Assembly: GCF_000715075.1 (NCBI RefSeq)
Contig: NC_134102.1
Location: 50,291,348-50,355,347 of the forward strand
Direction of reading: 5' to 3'
Origin: Nicotiana tabacum
Lineage: Eukaryota > Streptophyta > Magnoliopsida > Solanales > Solanaceae
DNA length: 64,000 nt
Part shown: positions 1 through 10,368 of the stretch, piece by piece
How positions within the stretch are numbered: position 1 is the first letter of the stretch
Layout: each line of letters begins with the position of its first letter
The notes under the pieces: generated by a model
Told to the model about the DNA's origin: nothing
Databases searched by the model: none
Seen by the model: only the letters and a program-made list of their open reading frames with translations
Made by a program: the position numbers and the translations under genes

Positions 1-262
1 CTTGTGAGGCCACAATTGGTGTTGTTTTGGGTTGTGTTACATCGTTGGATTTTGTATATGTTGTTAGGATGTGTTTCTGGGGTTCTCTGGCAGGTGGATA
101 GGCCCAGTTACAAGGGAGACTCTAGCGAAATTTTTGGAAATTTAGCGAGTTAGCCAAATTTTGCAACTACTAGTGAGTGTGAATTAATAGTCGGGCCACA
201 TTTGATTCTAATAATAGATTTTGACCCTCATTCGAGGACGAATGATCCTAAGTGGGGGAGAA
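1..262 (+). mobile_element. 3' end of internal region of a Tekay/Del-like LTR element (element 0)
   Basis: No ORF is visible. The stretch ends in a purine-rich polypurine tract at 251-262 (agtgggggagaa) directly before the LTR start TGTAAGGCC. A short inverted repeat CATTCG-AGGA-CGAATG lies at 229-244. This order (box, polypurine tract, LTR) recurs upstream of the LTRs of elements A, C and G. The rest of this element lies outside the window, so I cannot tell whether it encoded proteins. Confidence 0.7.
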
Positions 263-1535
263 TGTAAGGCCCCGTAAAATTTTGCAAAGGAAAAATAATC
301 TTTTGTGGTGCCAAACTGGGCTTACATGTTTGAGGATTGTATAGGCCCCATAAATTGGGTTGAACAATGCATTGGAAAGTAAAGGAAAAATTTGGGTAGA
401 AGAAATGGACTTCTGCGGCCCACTATGCGACCGCAAAATCACTCTGCGGACCGCATAATTGTCATAGAGTGAGACAGTATTTTGGGGCCATTTTTGATGT
501 CATTTTCGCGGCTCATTATGCGACCGCAAAACCATTTCGTAGGCCGCACTCTAATCGCATATCCAACTTTGAGATTTTTCGGAGGGAGGTTCTACGGCGT
601 ATTATGTGACCCCATAACAGGTCTGCGAGCCGCATAATGACCGTAAACCGAGTCAGATTTGCCTAGTTCTAGAGGCAAATTATGCGGCCTATTCTGCGGA
701 CCGCATAAGCATTATGTGGTGGCATATGCGACCGCATACCCTGTTCCAGAGCTTCATTTGTGGATTTTTATAACCCGACCCTACTTCGATTAAATAGATG
801 CAATGGACCATTTTTGAGATAAAACCTAATATTTTGAGAGTGAGAGAGTGCCCTAAAGTGGGAGAGTGATCTTCAATAATTTGTTCTTCAATTCTTGCTC
901 GAATCTTTGACGATTAGCAAGGAAAACTCACCAGGTCTTCAACCTAGAGGTAAGATTCTTCACCCTAGCCCTTAATTTTAAAATTTATATAAGAACGGGT
1001 AATTAGCAAGACAATCCTTGGGTATGGGAGTTGTTTATTTTGCATGCATGTGCTATCAAGGGCGTAGGAAGATTGTGAGCTAAAAATGGTAAAGAGTGGG
1101 TTGTGGGATGATGGAATCCTCCATAAAAGGACCTTGAAACCTTAATGCAAACCTAGTGTTTGATACAATGCACAAATGAGCTACAACCATGATCATCTTC
1201 CTAATTTTGGTTCAATTTGTTATATTTCTAAAATAGATTGAAGTTGCTAAGAATTCCGGAACATTTTAGAGTTTAAGTAAGCTAAATTGAGGTATGTTGG
1301 CTAAACTCTTCTTTAAGAATTGGAACCCCAATATCCTTGTAAGTTCCAAGATATTTATTACAAGTTGAGTATTCCGAATAAATTTTGTGACAGAGATATA
1401 TGTTTAATTTGTGTTTCAAATGCTCTCATGATATTGTATTATAAATTGAGGATGTGTTCCAAACTATGGATTGTGTACCTACGTGTTATGATTCCAAGTC
1501 GTGATTTATGAGGAAAACTATTATCCCAAATTGTG

Positions 1536-1606
1536 TAGAGATTGTGATTGGGGTTACACCTCCACCCGCATACATTGGGGTGAGGCGGCAGGGACGCTTT
1601 GTGTAT
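1536..1606 (+). repeat. First unit of 71-bp LTR minisatellite
   Basis: The unit contains cacctccacccgcatacatt, then ggggtgaggcggcagggacgc and tttgtgtat. It is the left end of a five-unit array whose other units lie at 2529-2823. The LINE at 1607-2528 separates them. Confidence 0.8.
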
Positions 1607-2528
1607 ACAACAACAACAATAACAACCCAGTAAAATCCCACTAATGGGGTCTGGGGAGGGTAGTGTGTACGCAGACCTTACCCCTACCCCGAAGGAGTAG
1701 AGAGGTTGTTTCCGAAAGACCCTCGGCTCAAAAAAATAAAAAGACAAAATGACAAAAAGGAAACAATATTAGTATCACAACAACAATCATAGGATAAATA
1801 GGAATACCATGAAATCCAGAAGAAAGATGCAAAGCAAAGGGAGACAATATTAGTAAATATTAGTATCACCACAACAATCATAAGAAAAATAGGAACACCA
1901 TGAAATCTAGAAGAAAGATGCAAAGCAAAAGCAATAGCTAGTAAATAGGACATGCACTGAAAAGCAAAATAGTAAGCCACAACATTGCCCATAGCTATCT
2001 TAGACAAAAACCCTACATGGCTAGTCCCACAATGGTACGAAGTAAGGCACGACTCAACTACCTCCTAACCTACAACCCTAATACTCGACCTCCACATCTT
2101 CCTATCAAGTGTCATGTCCTCGAAAATCTAGAGCCTCGCCATATCCTGCCTGATCACCTCTCCCCAGTACTTTTTAGGTCGCCCTCTACCTCTTCTCGTG
2201 CCATTCACAACCAGTTGCTCACACCTCCGTACCGGAGCATCTGGGCTTCTCCTCTAAACATGTCCGAACCATCTAAGCCTCGCTTCCCGCATCTTGTCAT
2301 CAATGGGAGCAACATGCACCTTCTCCCTGATATCATCATTCCTAATCTTATCTATCCTAGTGTGCCCGCACATCCACCGCAACATCCTCATTTCTGCCAC
2401 TTTCATCTTCTGGATATGTGAGTTCTTGACGGGCCAACACTCGGCCCCATACATCATGGCCGATCTAACAACTGCTTTATAAAACTTACCTTTGAGTATC
2501 GGTAGCACTCTCTTGTCATCCAGGACTC
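1607..2528 (-). mobile_element. 5'-truncated RTE-clade LINE
   Basis: Read on the minus strand, this is the 3' end of a Solanaceae RTE-type LINE. From about 2528 to 2254 it encodes the C-terminal end of the ORF2 reverse transcriptase (AECWPVKNSH, EMRMLRWMCGHTR and REARLRWFGHV motifs). A degenerate tail follows, then a 3' UTR with the block complementary to ggtctggggagggtagtgtg (1650-1669), ending in TTG-type repeats at 1607-1626. A perfect 18-bp TSD, CAGGGACGCTTTGTGTAT, flanks it at 1589-1606 and 2529-2546. The 5' truncation and TTG tail fit target-primed reverse transcription. A 91-bp tandem duplication lies inside at about 1761-1930. Stops interrupt the frame after WFGHV, so the copy is dead. 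The tail is shared with tobacco-type SINEs, but the RT-coding part makes this a LINE. Confidence 0.88.
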
Positions 2529-2823
2529 CAGGGACGCTTTGTGTATGATTTTGGTATTGTTGTTGCACCACCACCCACATGTATATATTGGGGTGAGATG
2601 GCATGGCCGCTTTGTGTAGATATTGGTATCGTTGATGCATTTTCACCCGCATATATTGGGGTGAGGCAGCGAGGCCGCTTTGTGTGAAAATGTGTATTGT
2701 GTTTGCATCTCCACCTGCATACATTGGGGTGAGGCGGCAGGGTTGCTTGAGTAGTGTTTTGGTATTGTGATTACACCTCCACCCGCATACATTGGGGTGA
2801 GGCGGCGAGGCCGCTTTGTGTCA
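2529..2823 (+). repeat. 71-bp minisatellite, units 2-5
   Basis: Four more degenerate units follow, each centred on the words cattggggtgaggcggc and gccgctttgtgt, at about 2547-2617, 2618-2687, 2688-2755 and 2756-2821. Unit lengths vary from 66 to 72 bp. The array lies within the LTR of element 0. Confidence 0.8.
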
Positions 2824-3537
2824 AAATTGTTACAGAGGATCTCATCTTGAATTCTATAAATGTTAATGATAGCTATTGATAAGCTTGTTTTGGTTTAACC
2901 GACTATCTATCCTATTCTATTGTCGCCATGGTTCATCATGTTCATATTGTATTTCTGAGTTCTTAAATTGGTGTTTGGTTTTCATGCTAGTACTATTCGA
3001 CTTGTACTAACGTCCGTTTTGCCGGGGGCGCTGCATCTTTAATGGATGCAAGTGGTTCCACAGTGGAGGATATTGACCAGTGATAGCGGCACTCATTCTT
3101 CCTAGCTGACTTGGTGAGCCCCATCTCATTCCGGGGTTGTGCATCTTTTATTTCGTATGTGTTATCGTGTTTTGACGTATAGCGTGAGCCTTAATGCCGG
3201 CACTATCATTGTACTCTTTGCTATTTTAGAGGCTCCGTAGACTAAGTGTGGGTTATGTATGGGTGTTGGGAATGTTAAACTAGTTGTGTTGTGATTAAAT
3301 CACTTGTTCCACTTTGAACCATGAAAGTGTGAGTATGTGTGTTTTGAGACTTATTAATGGAGTAACTAATGGTAATGAATTGTTATTGTAGACATGATCA
3401 CCTTATTGTCTAATTAACGAAAATATGTATTATCCTTATTCATGGATGAGTTTGGGTGGAAGGAAATCTAATAGGCTTGCTCGACCAGGTTCACTCAGTT
3501 GAGCACCGGTCACGCTCCCCGAGTTTGGGGAGTGATA

Positions 3538-6044
3538 GGCACAGGCCGTTCAGCCCGTTGATCGGTGCAATTGAGATTTGAGCGGAGTGGATGACTCTAG
3601 AAAAGGGTCGAATGTATTCAAGATTTATATGTAGCAATTGAGGATTTTGCGGATTGGTATATGGCTAGAAACTGAGATTTATATTGGATGGTGTCGGAAC
3701 TCGCGGTATTTCAATATCATTATGGATTCTACATTTCTATATAAGAAAGGAAAGAGGAATAATTTTAAATTCATATAAGGTCCTTCAGAGTGGGTGTCTC
3801 GGTTATGGTACTTTGTACTGCTTAAGAAGAATACAGTGGCTTATGGGCGTTAGGGTGGTGTGGTTTTATGTTAGGATATCTTGTAGTGAGCTTTGGGTAA
3901 GGATCATAGTGTTATATCAAGGAGAAGTATCAACTTGAGGGTTATTAAGAAGAAACTCAGAGAAAATAGGACAACTTGGTAGTAGGCTAGACCAACATGG
4001 TAATGGTATGCTCGGTTCTTTCGGGTAATTATGATGTGGTGAGGTTCTACAGATGTTTTGGCGGCAATATTCTTGGGTTTGGCGACCTGCGTGGCTTGGT
4101 CGAGTTAGAGGAATTTAGATCTGATAGCTTGATTATGTGAAATGAATTTCAAAGTGTTATTGATGGTTTTTACCATGGTGTTGTATATTATGATTTCCTC
4201 ATGTATGGGAGCAAACGGAAGGTTTCTAACTAACTGAGTATGTATTTTTTCTTGTGACTCAGAGTGTTAATGAGGATCTGATGTTCTCGTAGGATGGTCT
4301 AATAGAGGCGATGAGTGGAGTGAAATTGGGATTTGCATGTGCAAGTATACGATTCAGTTTAAAAAAGGAGGTAATGCGTTTATGGAGAACAAACAATTTC
4401 AAATATTGGCACTAGTGGTATTACCTGAGTAGAGTGTACATTCAAAAAGGGAACACCGTGTTTTGGACCTACAAATGTTTCTTTGGTATTGCGGTATTCG
4501 CCTGATTGATAGACTGCTGATATTCAAATTATTACTATGTGGCACGGTAGAATTATGGAAGTATTCCTTGTGAGATGATCGTGTATGATAGATGTGTTAG
4601 ACATTCAGGGGGTGGAGTTGGGAACATATATGGTGATTCAAGTAATCTATGAATTTGGGAGATTGGGAGTTCTTAGAAGCAGATTGTTTCGTGACTATGA
4701 ACTGTGAAAATGTGGCCAAAGCTAGACAGATAATAGTATATGTTACAATTAGGTCATTGTGGACTTTCAGAGGAGTATGTATCTATTTGTGGGTGAACAG
4801 AGTTGATTTGGAGTCCAATAAGGATGTGTATTCTACACCGGGTCGGATTGGTCGACTCTATACTGCTATTATTGGGGGATGTGCCATTCAGTTAGAGTGG
4901 AGCTTATTCGTTCTCTGATATGATGTATGTTTTACTCCTCTACGCTATGAGGGGTTGTGATTTTTTGGTTATAAGCACACATGGTGCAGTTCTATTTGGG
5001 CCTTATAGCAGAATTTGAGCTAAATGGGTATTAGGGTGTTGAATGATTGATTACGCATTTGGTTATGTTCTCTCTGGACTGTGGTATATTGTTCTATCTA
5101 CTTCTCCGTGGTTATGGTCATGAACCTTGGGTACTTGATGTCAAATTGCACGCGGTTGTTGGTTTTAAGCATGGTAGCTGGAGGAATTTCATATGGACCA
5201 GTGTTAGGATGGGGTCACGCATTGCCACTGGGATACGTCGGGATATGATCCTTATTTTAGATTCATGTGTTTTTGTTATACTATGTATGATGAGCTCATA
5301 GCATGGCGATTGTAGTGGTGCTTGTTGAACTTGCGAAATGGTTCTCTTCTTCGAGACATTTCCTATTTTTGGGTGCACGGATTGCACAGTTTGTGGCTTG
5401 AGTTATATTATCGTGGCATGTCTGTGGAATAGTCGTGTTTGATAATATAAGGTCATTGGACCTATAATGGGCTCTATCAGATTTGATTACGGTATCTTTG
5501 GGAGAATAATATCGAAAGTCGGCTTAGAAAGTGATTATGGTTCTGGTTGGGGCGAAAGAGCTCCATGACTTGTTGATATGATAACTGGTTATGAGATTCT
5601 ACATGTTTCTTTCATTATCGGCAATGTACGAAGGTTTTCGAATGAGGTTTTGTTGATATGGGGTTTAATACTAGTACCAGGTTTGTTTTCAGTAGTTACT
5701 ATGATCGAAAATGGTGCTGTGAGTATGCGAGTTATGTAGACTATTATGTGATTATATATGGGGTTATGGCTATGGCTTGATACAGTTTGTTCAAACTTAT
5801 ACAATGTGTAGATGTGAGATTCGGGTCTTGAAAAGAAATTCTGAATGTTGGAAATTGAATTCCAAGGTTATGGGCTAAGGTTGAATTAATGATTTTCAGT
5901 ATGTTGTGTTATTAGGCCTACATAGAATAGGGTGACACGGGATCACCCCCGGGTATGTGCATGGTAGGGTGGAACAGTGATTTAAAGGCTTAGGAACAAC
6001 TCTTGGCACGTTTGAGGACGAATATATGTTTAAGTGGGGGAGAA
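3538..6044 (+). mobile_element. Internal region (3' part) of non-autonomous element A
   Basis: About 2.5 kb between the nested LTR and the 3' LTR of A. I see no RT, integrase or gag motif on either strand, and the longest frames are below 90 codons. The segment at 3540-3830 is closely similar to 62760-62825 plus 63778-64000 in element B, which places A and B in one family. It ends in TTTGAGGACGAAT (6011-6023) and a polypurine tract (6031-6044). The absence of any recognisable protein motif fits a LARD-like element rather than a merely decayed pol gene. Confidence 0.65.
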
Positions 6045-9000
6045 TGTAATGACCCGGCCAGTCGTTTTGAGTATTACAACCTCATTCCCCCATTTACTGC
6101 TTATCCTGTGTTCAACTATAATTATGTGACTCGTCGGAGAGGATTCAGAATGAATTGGAACACTTAGTTCCAAGATTTAAAGCTTAAGTTGAAATAGTTG
6201 ACCGGATATTGACTATGTTTAAATGACCCTGGAATAGAGTTTTGATGATTCCAATAGCTCCGTATGATGAATTTGGACTTAGGAGCGTGTCCAAAAATTA
6301 TTTGGAAGTCCGTAGTTAAATTAGGCTTGAATTGGCTAAAATGGAAATTTAAGTCAATATGTTTGACCGGGGAGTTGACTTTTTGATATCGGGGTTGGAA
6401 TCCGACTTGGGAAATTGGAATACGTCTGTTATGTCATTTATATCTTGTGTGCAAAATTTAAGGTCAATCGGACTTTATTTGATAGGTTCCGGTATCGAAT
6501 GTAGAAGTTGAAAATTCTTAGTTTCATTAAGCTTGAATTGCGGTATAATTCGTGGTTTTAGCATTGTTTGATGTGATGTGAGGTTTCGACTAAGTTCGTA
6601 TGATGTTTTAGGACTTGTTTGTATATTTGGTTGATGCTCCGGGGGCCTCGGGTGAGTTTCGGATGGCTAACAGATCAAAATTTGGACTTAAACAAATGCT
6701 GGAACTTTTGGCCTTCTGGTGCAATCGCATCTGCGGACATTTTCTCATAGGTGCGAGCTCGCAGAAGTGAGCTTGGCAAGCTCAGATGCGAGCAGGGTCT
6801 GTGGTCGCAGGTGCGAGGGGATTTCCGCACTTGCGTGATTGCAGATACGCAAGGATGGGCGCAGAAGCGCAAGCTCCGTAGGAGCGGACTGAGCCTCGCA
6901 AATGCGAGCCCACAAAAACAGCTTATGGGGCGCAGAAGCGGATGAAGTGAATGACTTGGCAAACCGCAGAAGCAGTTGGTTTCTCGCACCTGCGAGACCG
7001 CCAAAGCGGCTAAGTGAGTCGCAGGTGCGGAACCCCTGGGCAGTATACATTTTGAAGGGGTTCCGAGTGTTTGCCATTTTTCTTACATTTCCAAAACGGT
7101 TTTGGGGCGATTTTCATAGAGAATTCACTGAAAAATTTGAGGTAAGTCACTTGTGATCATTGTTAGCCAATAATATTGGATTATCGTTGAGTATTTTGAC
7201 TAGATTACGTATTTTTGAGGTGAAATTAGAGGATTTGGGCCTAGGGATTTGAAAATGAGATTTGGGGATTTTAAGGTCGAGTTGTTGTCGGAAATTTGGT
7301 AAATTTGGTATGGTTTGACTCGTGATTGAACGGGCGTTCATATTTTGTAACTTTTGTCGGGTTCCGACACGTGGACCCTACTAGTAATTTTTGAGTGTAA
7401 TTTTAGATTTTTGTGGGGAAAATTAGTATTTTGATATGGAATTAATTCCTATAATTTGTGTTGACTGAATAGAATTAATTGTTACTAGATTCGAGCCGTT
7501 CGGATGTCAATAGGCGCAGAATGGAATTTTTGGAGCATTGTTTAGCTTGCTCTATATTGGACTCGGCTTGTTCGAGGTAAGTAACTCTTCTAATCTTGGA
7601 GCTGAGGGTATGAACCCTAATTATACATGTTATGTGTTTGGTGTTGAGGTGACGCTCAGGCAAGGTGACGGGCGCGTGGGCGTGCACCGTGTGAACTATG
7701 ACTCTGTTATTTTTGTGGTACTGTGTAGTTTCCTGAACTTATCTGTAATCATGAAATCTCTACGTACTAGAGTTATCGAGCTGTGATTCATGTTAGAAAC
7801 CATGTCTAGACTATATTTCATATGCAGTCATGTTCATTCATTGCATATCATATCTCAGTCCTTGTTGTTATTTATTCATACATCGTATCATCATTTTGGG
7901 CTAGTTTCATGACATTATGAGCCTGAGAGATTGGATAGATTGATTACTGAGTGAGGCCGAGGACATGATTTTGAGATATTGATACTAAAGCACGTGAGTT
8001 GTTCGTGCGAATCCGCATATTAATACTATAGCATGTGAGTTGTCCGTGCAACACGTGAGTTGTCCGTGCGGATTATAGTGCTTGGGCTGATGGAGCCCCC
8101 CCCGGAGTCTGCACACAACCCCAATGAGCGCAAGTACCTATTGAGTGCGAGTGCGAGTGCGAGTGCTGTGTAATTGGGAGGACTGGGTGGATTGATACTC
8201 TAAAAGTATGCATATGGTTGTTAACTATGTTGCATTGCATTGACATGCACACTTGACATACAGTCATAGAGATGCATTTTTCTCATGTTGTACGATATTG
8301 CGTCATTCATGACTTCGCCTGCACATTGACATGCAGGCATAGAGATGTACTTTTCCTCGTTCCATTTGAAAATGGAACATTTACCTGTTGAACATATTTG
8401 GAAGGAAAAATCACGATTTTGCAAACTTACTCATATTTTTGTGCTTTCGGTCAAAGATTTGGGTTTTCATTGATATACATGAAAAGCATGCCTATTTTCT
8501 GGAATTGTGAACCAGCTGAACATTACATTTCTGAGTTATTTCCTATACCACTTTTTATTATATTGTTATGAGCTGTGGTTGGCTATTGGTGTTGGACCTT
8601 GACTTGTGTTCCCGCTCGTCACTACTTTCAACCTAAGGTTAGGTTTGTTACTTATTGAGTACATGGGGTCGGTTGTACTTATACTACACTTCTGCATCTT
8701 ACGTGTAGATTTTGGATGTTGATGCTGCTGTATGTGGCGGGAGCTGGATCTGAAGATGTACCTGTATTCCAGTTATTGCTGCCTCTTGTTCATGGTAGCT
8801 TTAGAATTTTTAATCTTTTCATGTATATTTCAAACAGATGACATATTTTTATTTCACACCAGTTTATTAAATTTTAATCTTAGAAGCTCATGATTTGTAC
8901 TACCAGTACTTGGGAAGTTCTTGTATAAAAGTGGTTGTAATTTCATTTATTTTCATAATAAATCTCATTTGAATTGGTTAGTTGTTAATAGGCTTACCTA

Positions 9001-9050
9001 ACGGGTTGAGTTAGGTGCCATCACGACTAGGTGGATTTTGGACTGTGACA
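6045..9050 (+). mobile_element. 3' LTR of element A (Tekay/Del-like)
   Basis: Starts TGTAATGACCCGGCCAGTCG after a polypurine tract and ends GGACTGTGACA; length 3006 bp. It matches the LTR at 58257-61467 over most of its length, for example gaggtaagtaactcttctaa near 7574 against gaggtaagtaatacttctaa near 59857. It contains a CpG-rich array of gcagaagcg and gcaggtgcg words at 6720-7030, two 5' splice-like AGGTAAGT sites (near 7140 and 7575), a (GAGTGC)4 run at 8143-8166 and a cytosine run at 8097-8105. The pentamer tagtt at 9051-9055 is the presumed right TSD. Confidence 0.85.
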
Positions 9051-9053
9051 TAG

Positions 9054-9521
9054 TTTCATTATCCAGCCACAATCCTAGCAATGGAAAAGGAGTACGCTGA
9101 AGCTCAAAGGCTCATTTTTCAGCAAAATAAGTGCCTTCTAGAAGAAATATGGCCAGGAGAGGAAGGAAATTGGAATTATTCTTGCACTCACCCCCATTGG
9201 CAAAATGTTATGGCAGCACTTAAGGAATACAGGGAAATGATCAAAGAATCACCAGACCCCTATGACATTGATCCAGCAGAAATATCAAAGATCCATTTAA
9301 ATGGGAATACTATTACTTTGTCGCGGAAGAAGAATGATAAAAGAGCAGGAATTATAGAGGAAGATCATCCGCACGCAAAGAGATATTTCACAAGAGCTAA
9401 AAAGCTAAGGCTAGAAGGGTTAAAGACAAGCATAATGTGTAATCATGAGCCAAGAAATAATTTGCGTAAGTCTTATAAACCTTTTAGCCAACTACCATTC
9501 CATAATTCACCTTATCCCTAA
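9054..9521 (+). pseudogene. Unrecognised ORF end, possibly endogenous pararetrovirus
   Basis: An open frame of 146 codons runs from ATG 9081. The same frame is open back to 9054, after a TAG that touches the end of LTR A, so the real protein may have been longer and cut by insertion of A. The product is hydrophilic, with a tryptophan-rich N-terminal part (EEIWPGEEGNWNY) and a basic C-terminal part (HAKRYFTRAKKLRLEG). I do not recognise a domain. It is followed by about 550 bp of non-coding DNA and, beyond element G, a TATA box and leader-like sequence. That order, last ORF then intergenic promoter, would fit a caulimovirid remnant. An ordinary host gene fragment is an equally open alternative. 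Confidence 0.3.
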
Positions 9522-10048
9522 AAAAAAAAATATGCACAAGTGTCATAAACAATTTTCACCTCTTAACCCCTAGGCAAGTACCCATATGAAAAAATAAAAA
9601 TGAGCACACCTTCTTTTTCCTTTTCACCACTTTACCCCCAAGAAATTACCATGAAAAAACAAAAATCTGCACAAGTCTTTCACTTTTTAGCCATATTGAC
9701 CCACCAAAAGTTACCATAAAATCCAAAAATTTATTAACAATGTTTCCTACCCATGTCTTGTCATAAAGTTCCCAAAGTCTTATGCCATGCAAGTACTATT
9801 CAAGGACCCCTCATGTCACCAAAAATTGATTCATGTCAAGCCATAAATTTTCCTAAGTTCTATGCCATGCAAGTACTATTCAAGGGCCCCTCATGTCATC
9901 AAAGAAAAGTTATCCATGTCAAGCCATAAATTTACACAAACCTAATGCCATGCAAATACTATTCATGGGTTCTTTTGCCATCATCCATGTCTTGTCCAAA
10001 CCAAATACCAAAACCCAAGGCCATGCAATTTGTTTTTTAGTTCATGAT
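9522..10048 (+). other. Non-coding spacer with repeats of about 85 bp
   Basis: No ORF. Three degenerate repeats occur at about 9778-9850, 9863-9930 and 9938-9990, sharing the words atgccatgcaagtactattca and catgtcaagccataaat. The spacer continues beyond element G at 14612. It may be the intergenic region of the putative pararetrovirus remnant. Confidence 0.45.
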
Positions 10049-10368
10049 TGTTACGCCTCGTATTATTACGTCGATGTTGCGCTCCGCAGTAATTTATTAC
10101 GATGATGTTACACTTTGCAGTAATTTATTACGACGATGTTACGCTCTGTAGTATTTTATTACGACGATGTTACACCCTGTAGTATTGTACGTCAAAGTTG
10201 TCATTTTGTCATAAAATACGGTCCGAGCTAAAATACCCAGTATTTATGGACTAGTGCTATACAAGGTACCACATGACCATAATAGTCAGGTGTACAAGGT
10301 ATGTTAAAAGTGAGTAGTATTTCAAGTAAGTTGAGATAATCCTAAATTATTGGATAATGAGATAATCC
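10049..10368 (+). mobile_element. Truncated 5' LTR of element G
   Basis: Starts TGTTACGCCTCG and matches the first 320 bp or so of the LTR at 12789 (repeated words cagtaatttattacgacgatg, tacggtccgagctaaaatac). Similarity stops near 10368, where internal sequence begins, so the 3' part of this LTR, the primer-binding site and any 5' internal region have been deleted. The left flank atgat (10044-10048) is a near match to attat at 14612-14616, a probable 5-bp TSD with one mismatch. Confidence 0.8.

Larger units (their letters stand above)
263..3537 (+). mobile_element. 3' LTR of element 0 (Tekay/Del-like Ty3/gypsy)
   Basis: The LTR starts TGTAAGGCCCCG right after a polypurine tract and ends GTTTGGGGAGTGATA, which reads as the usual GTGACA end with a C-to-T change. 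It is 3275 bp, about 2.3 kb once the nested LINE is removed. Inside are a CpG-rich array of short GCGG/CCGC words (about 410-760), a 5' splice-like site GAGGTAAGA near 948, a 71-bp minisatellite, and the gacgtcc/ggggacgctgc-type box near 3010-3035 that is also found in the F and G LTRs. To the right the sequence resumes element A, whose equivalent near 62760 in element B is uninterrupted, so this LTR is nested in A. The left TSD is outside the window. Confidence 0.7.

Noticed and set aside
2017..2421. 134-codon plus-strand ORF
   Set aside because: Antisense to the RTE LINE coding region; no independent support.
2254..2724. 156-codon ORF as a single gene
   Set aside because: Its first 65 codons read through LTR minisatellite sequence; only the part below 2528 is LINE coding.
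1536..2823. CRISPR-like array
   Set aside because: A 71-bp tandem minisatellite without spacers, in a plant LTR.
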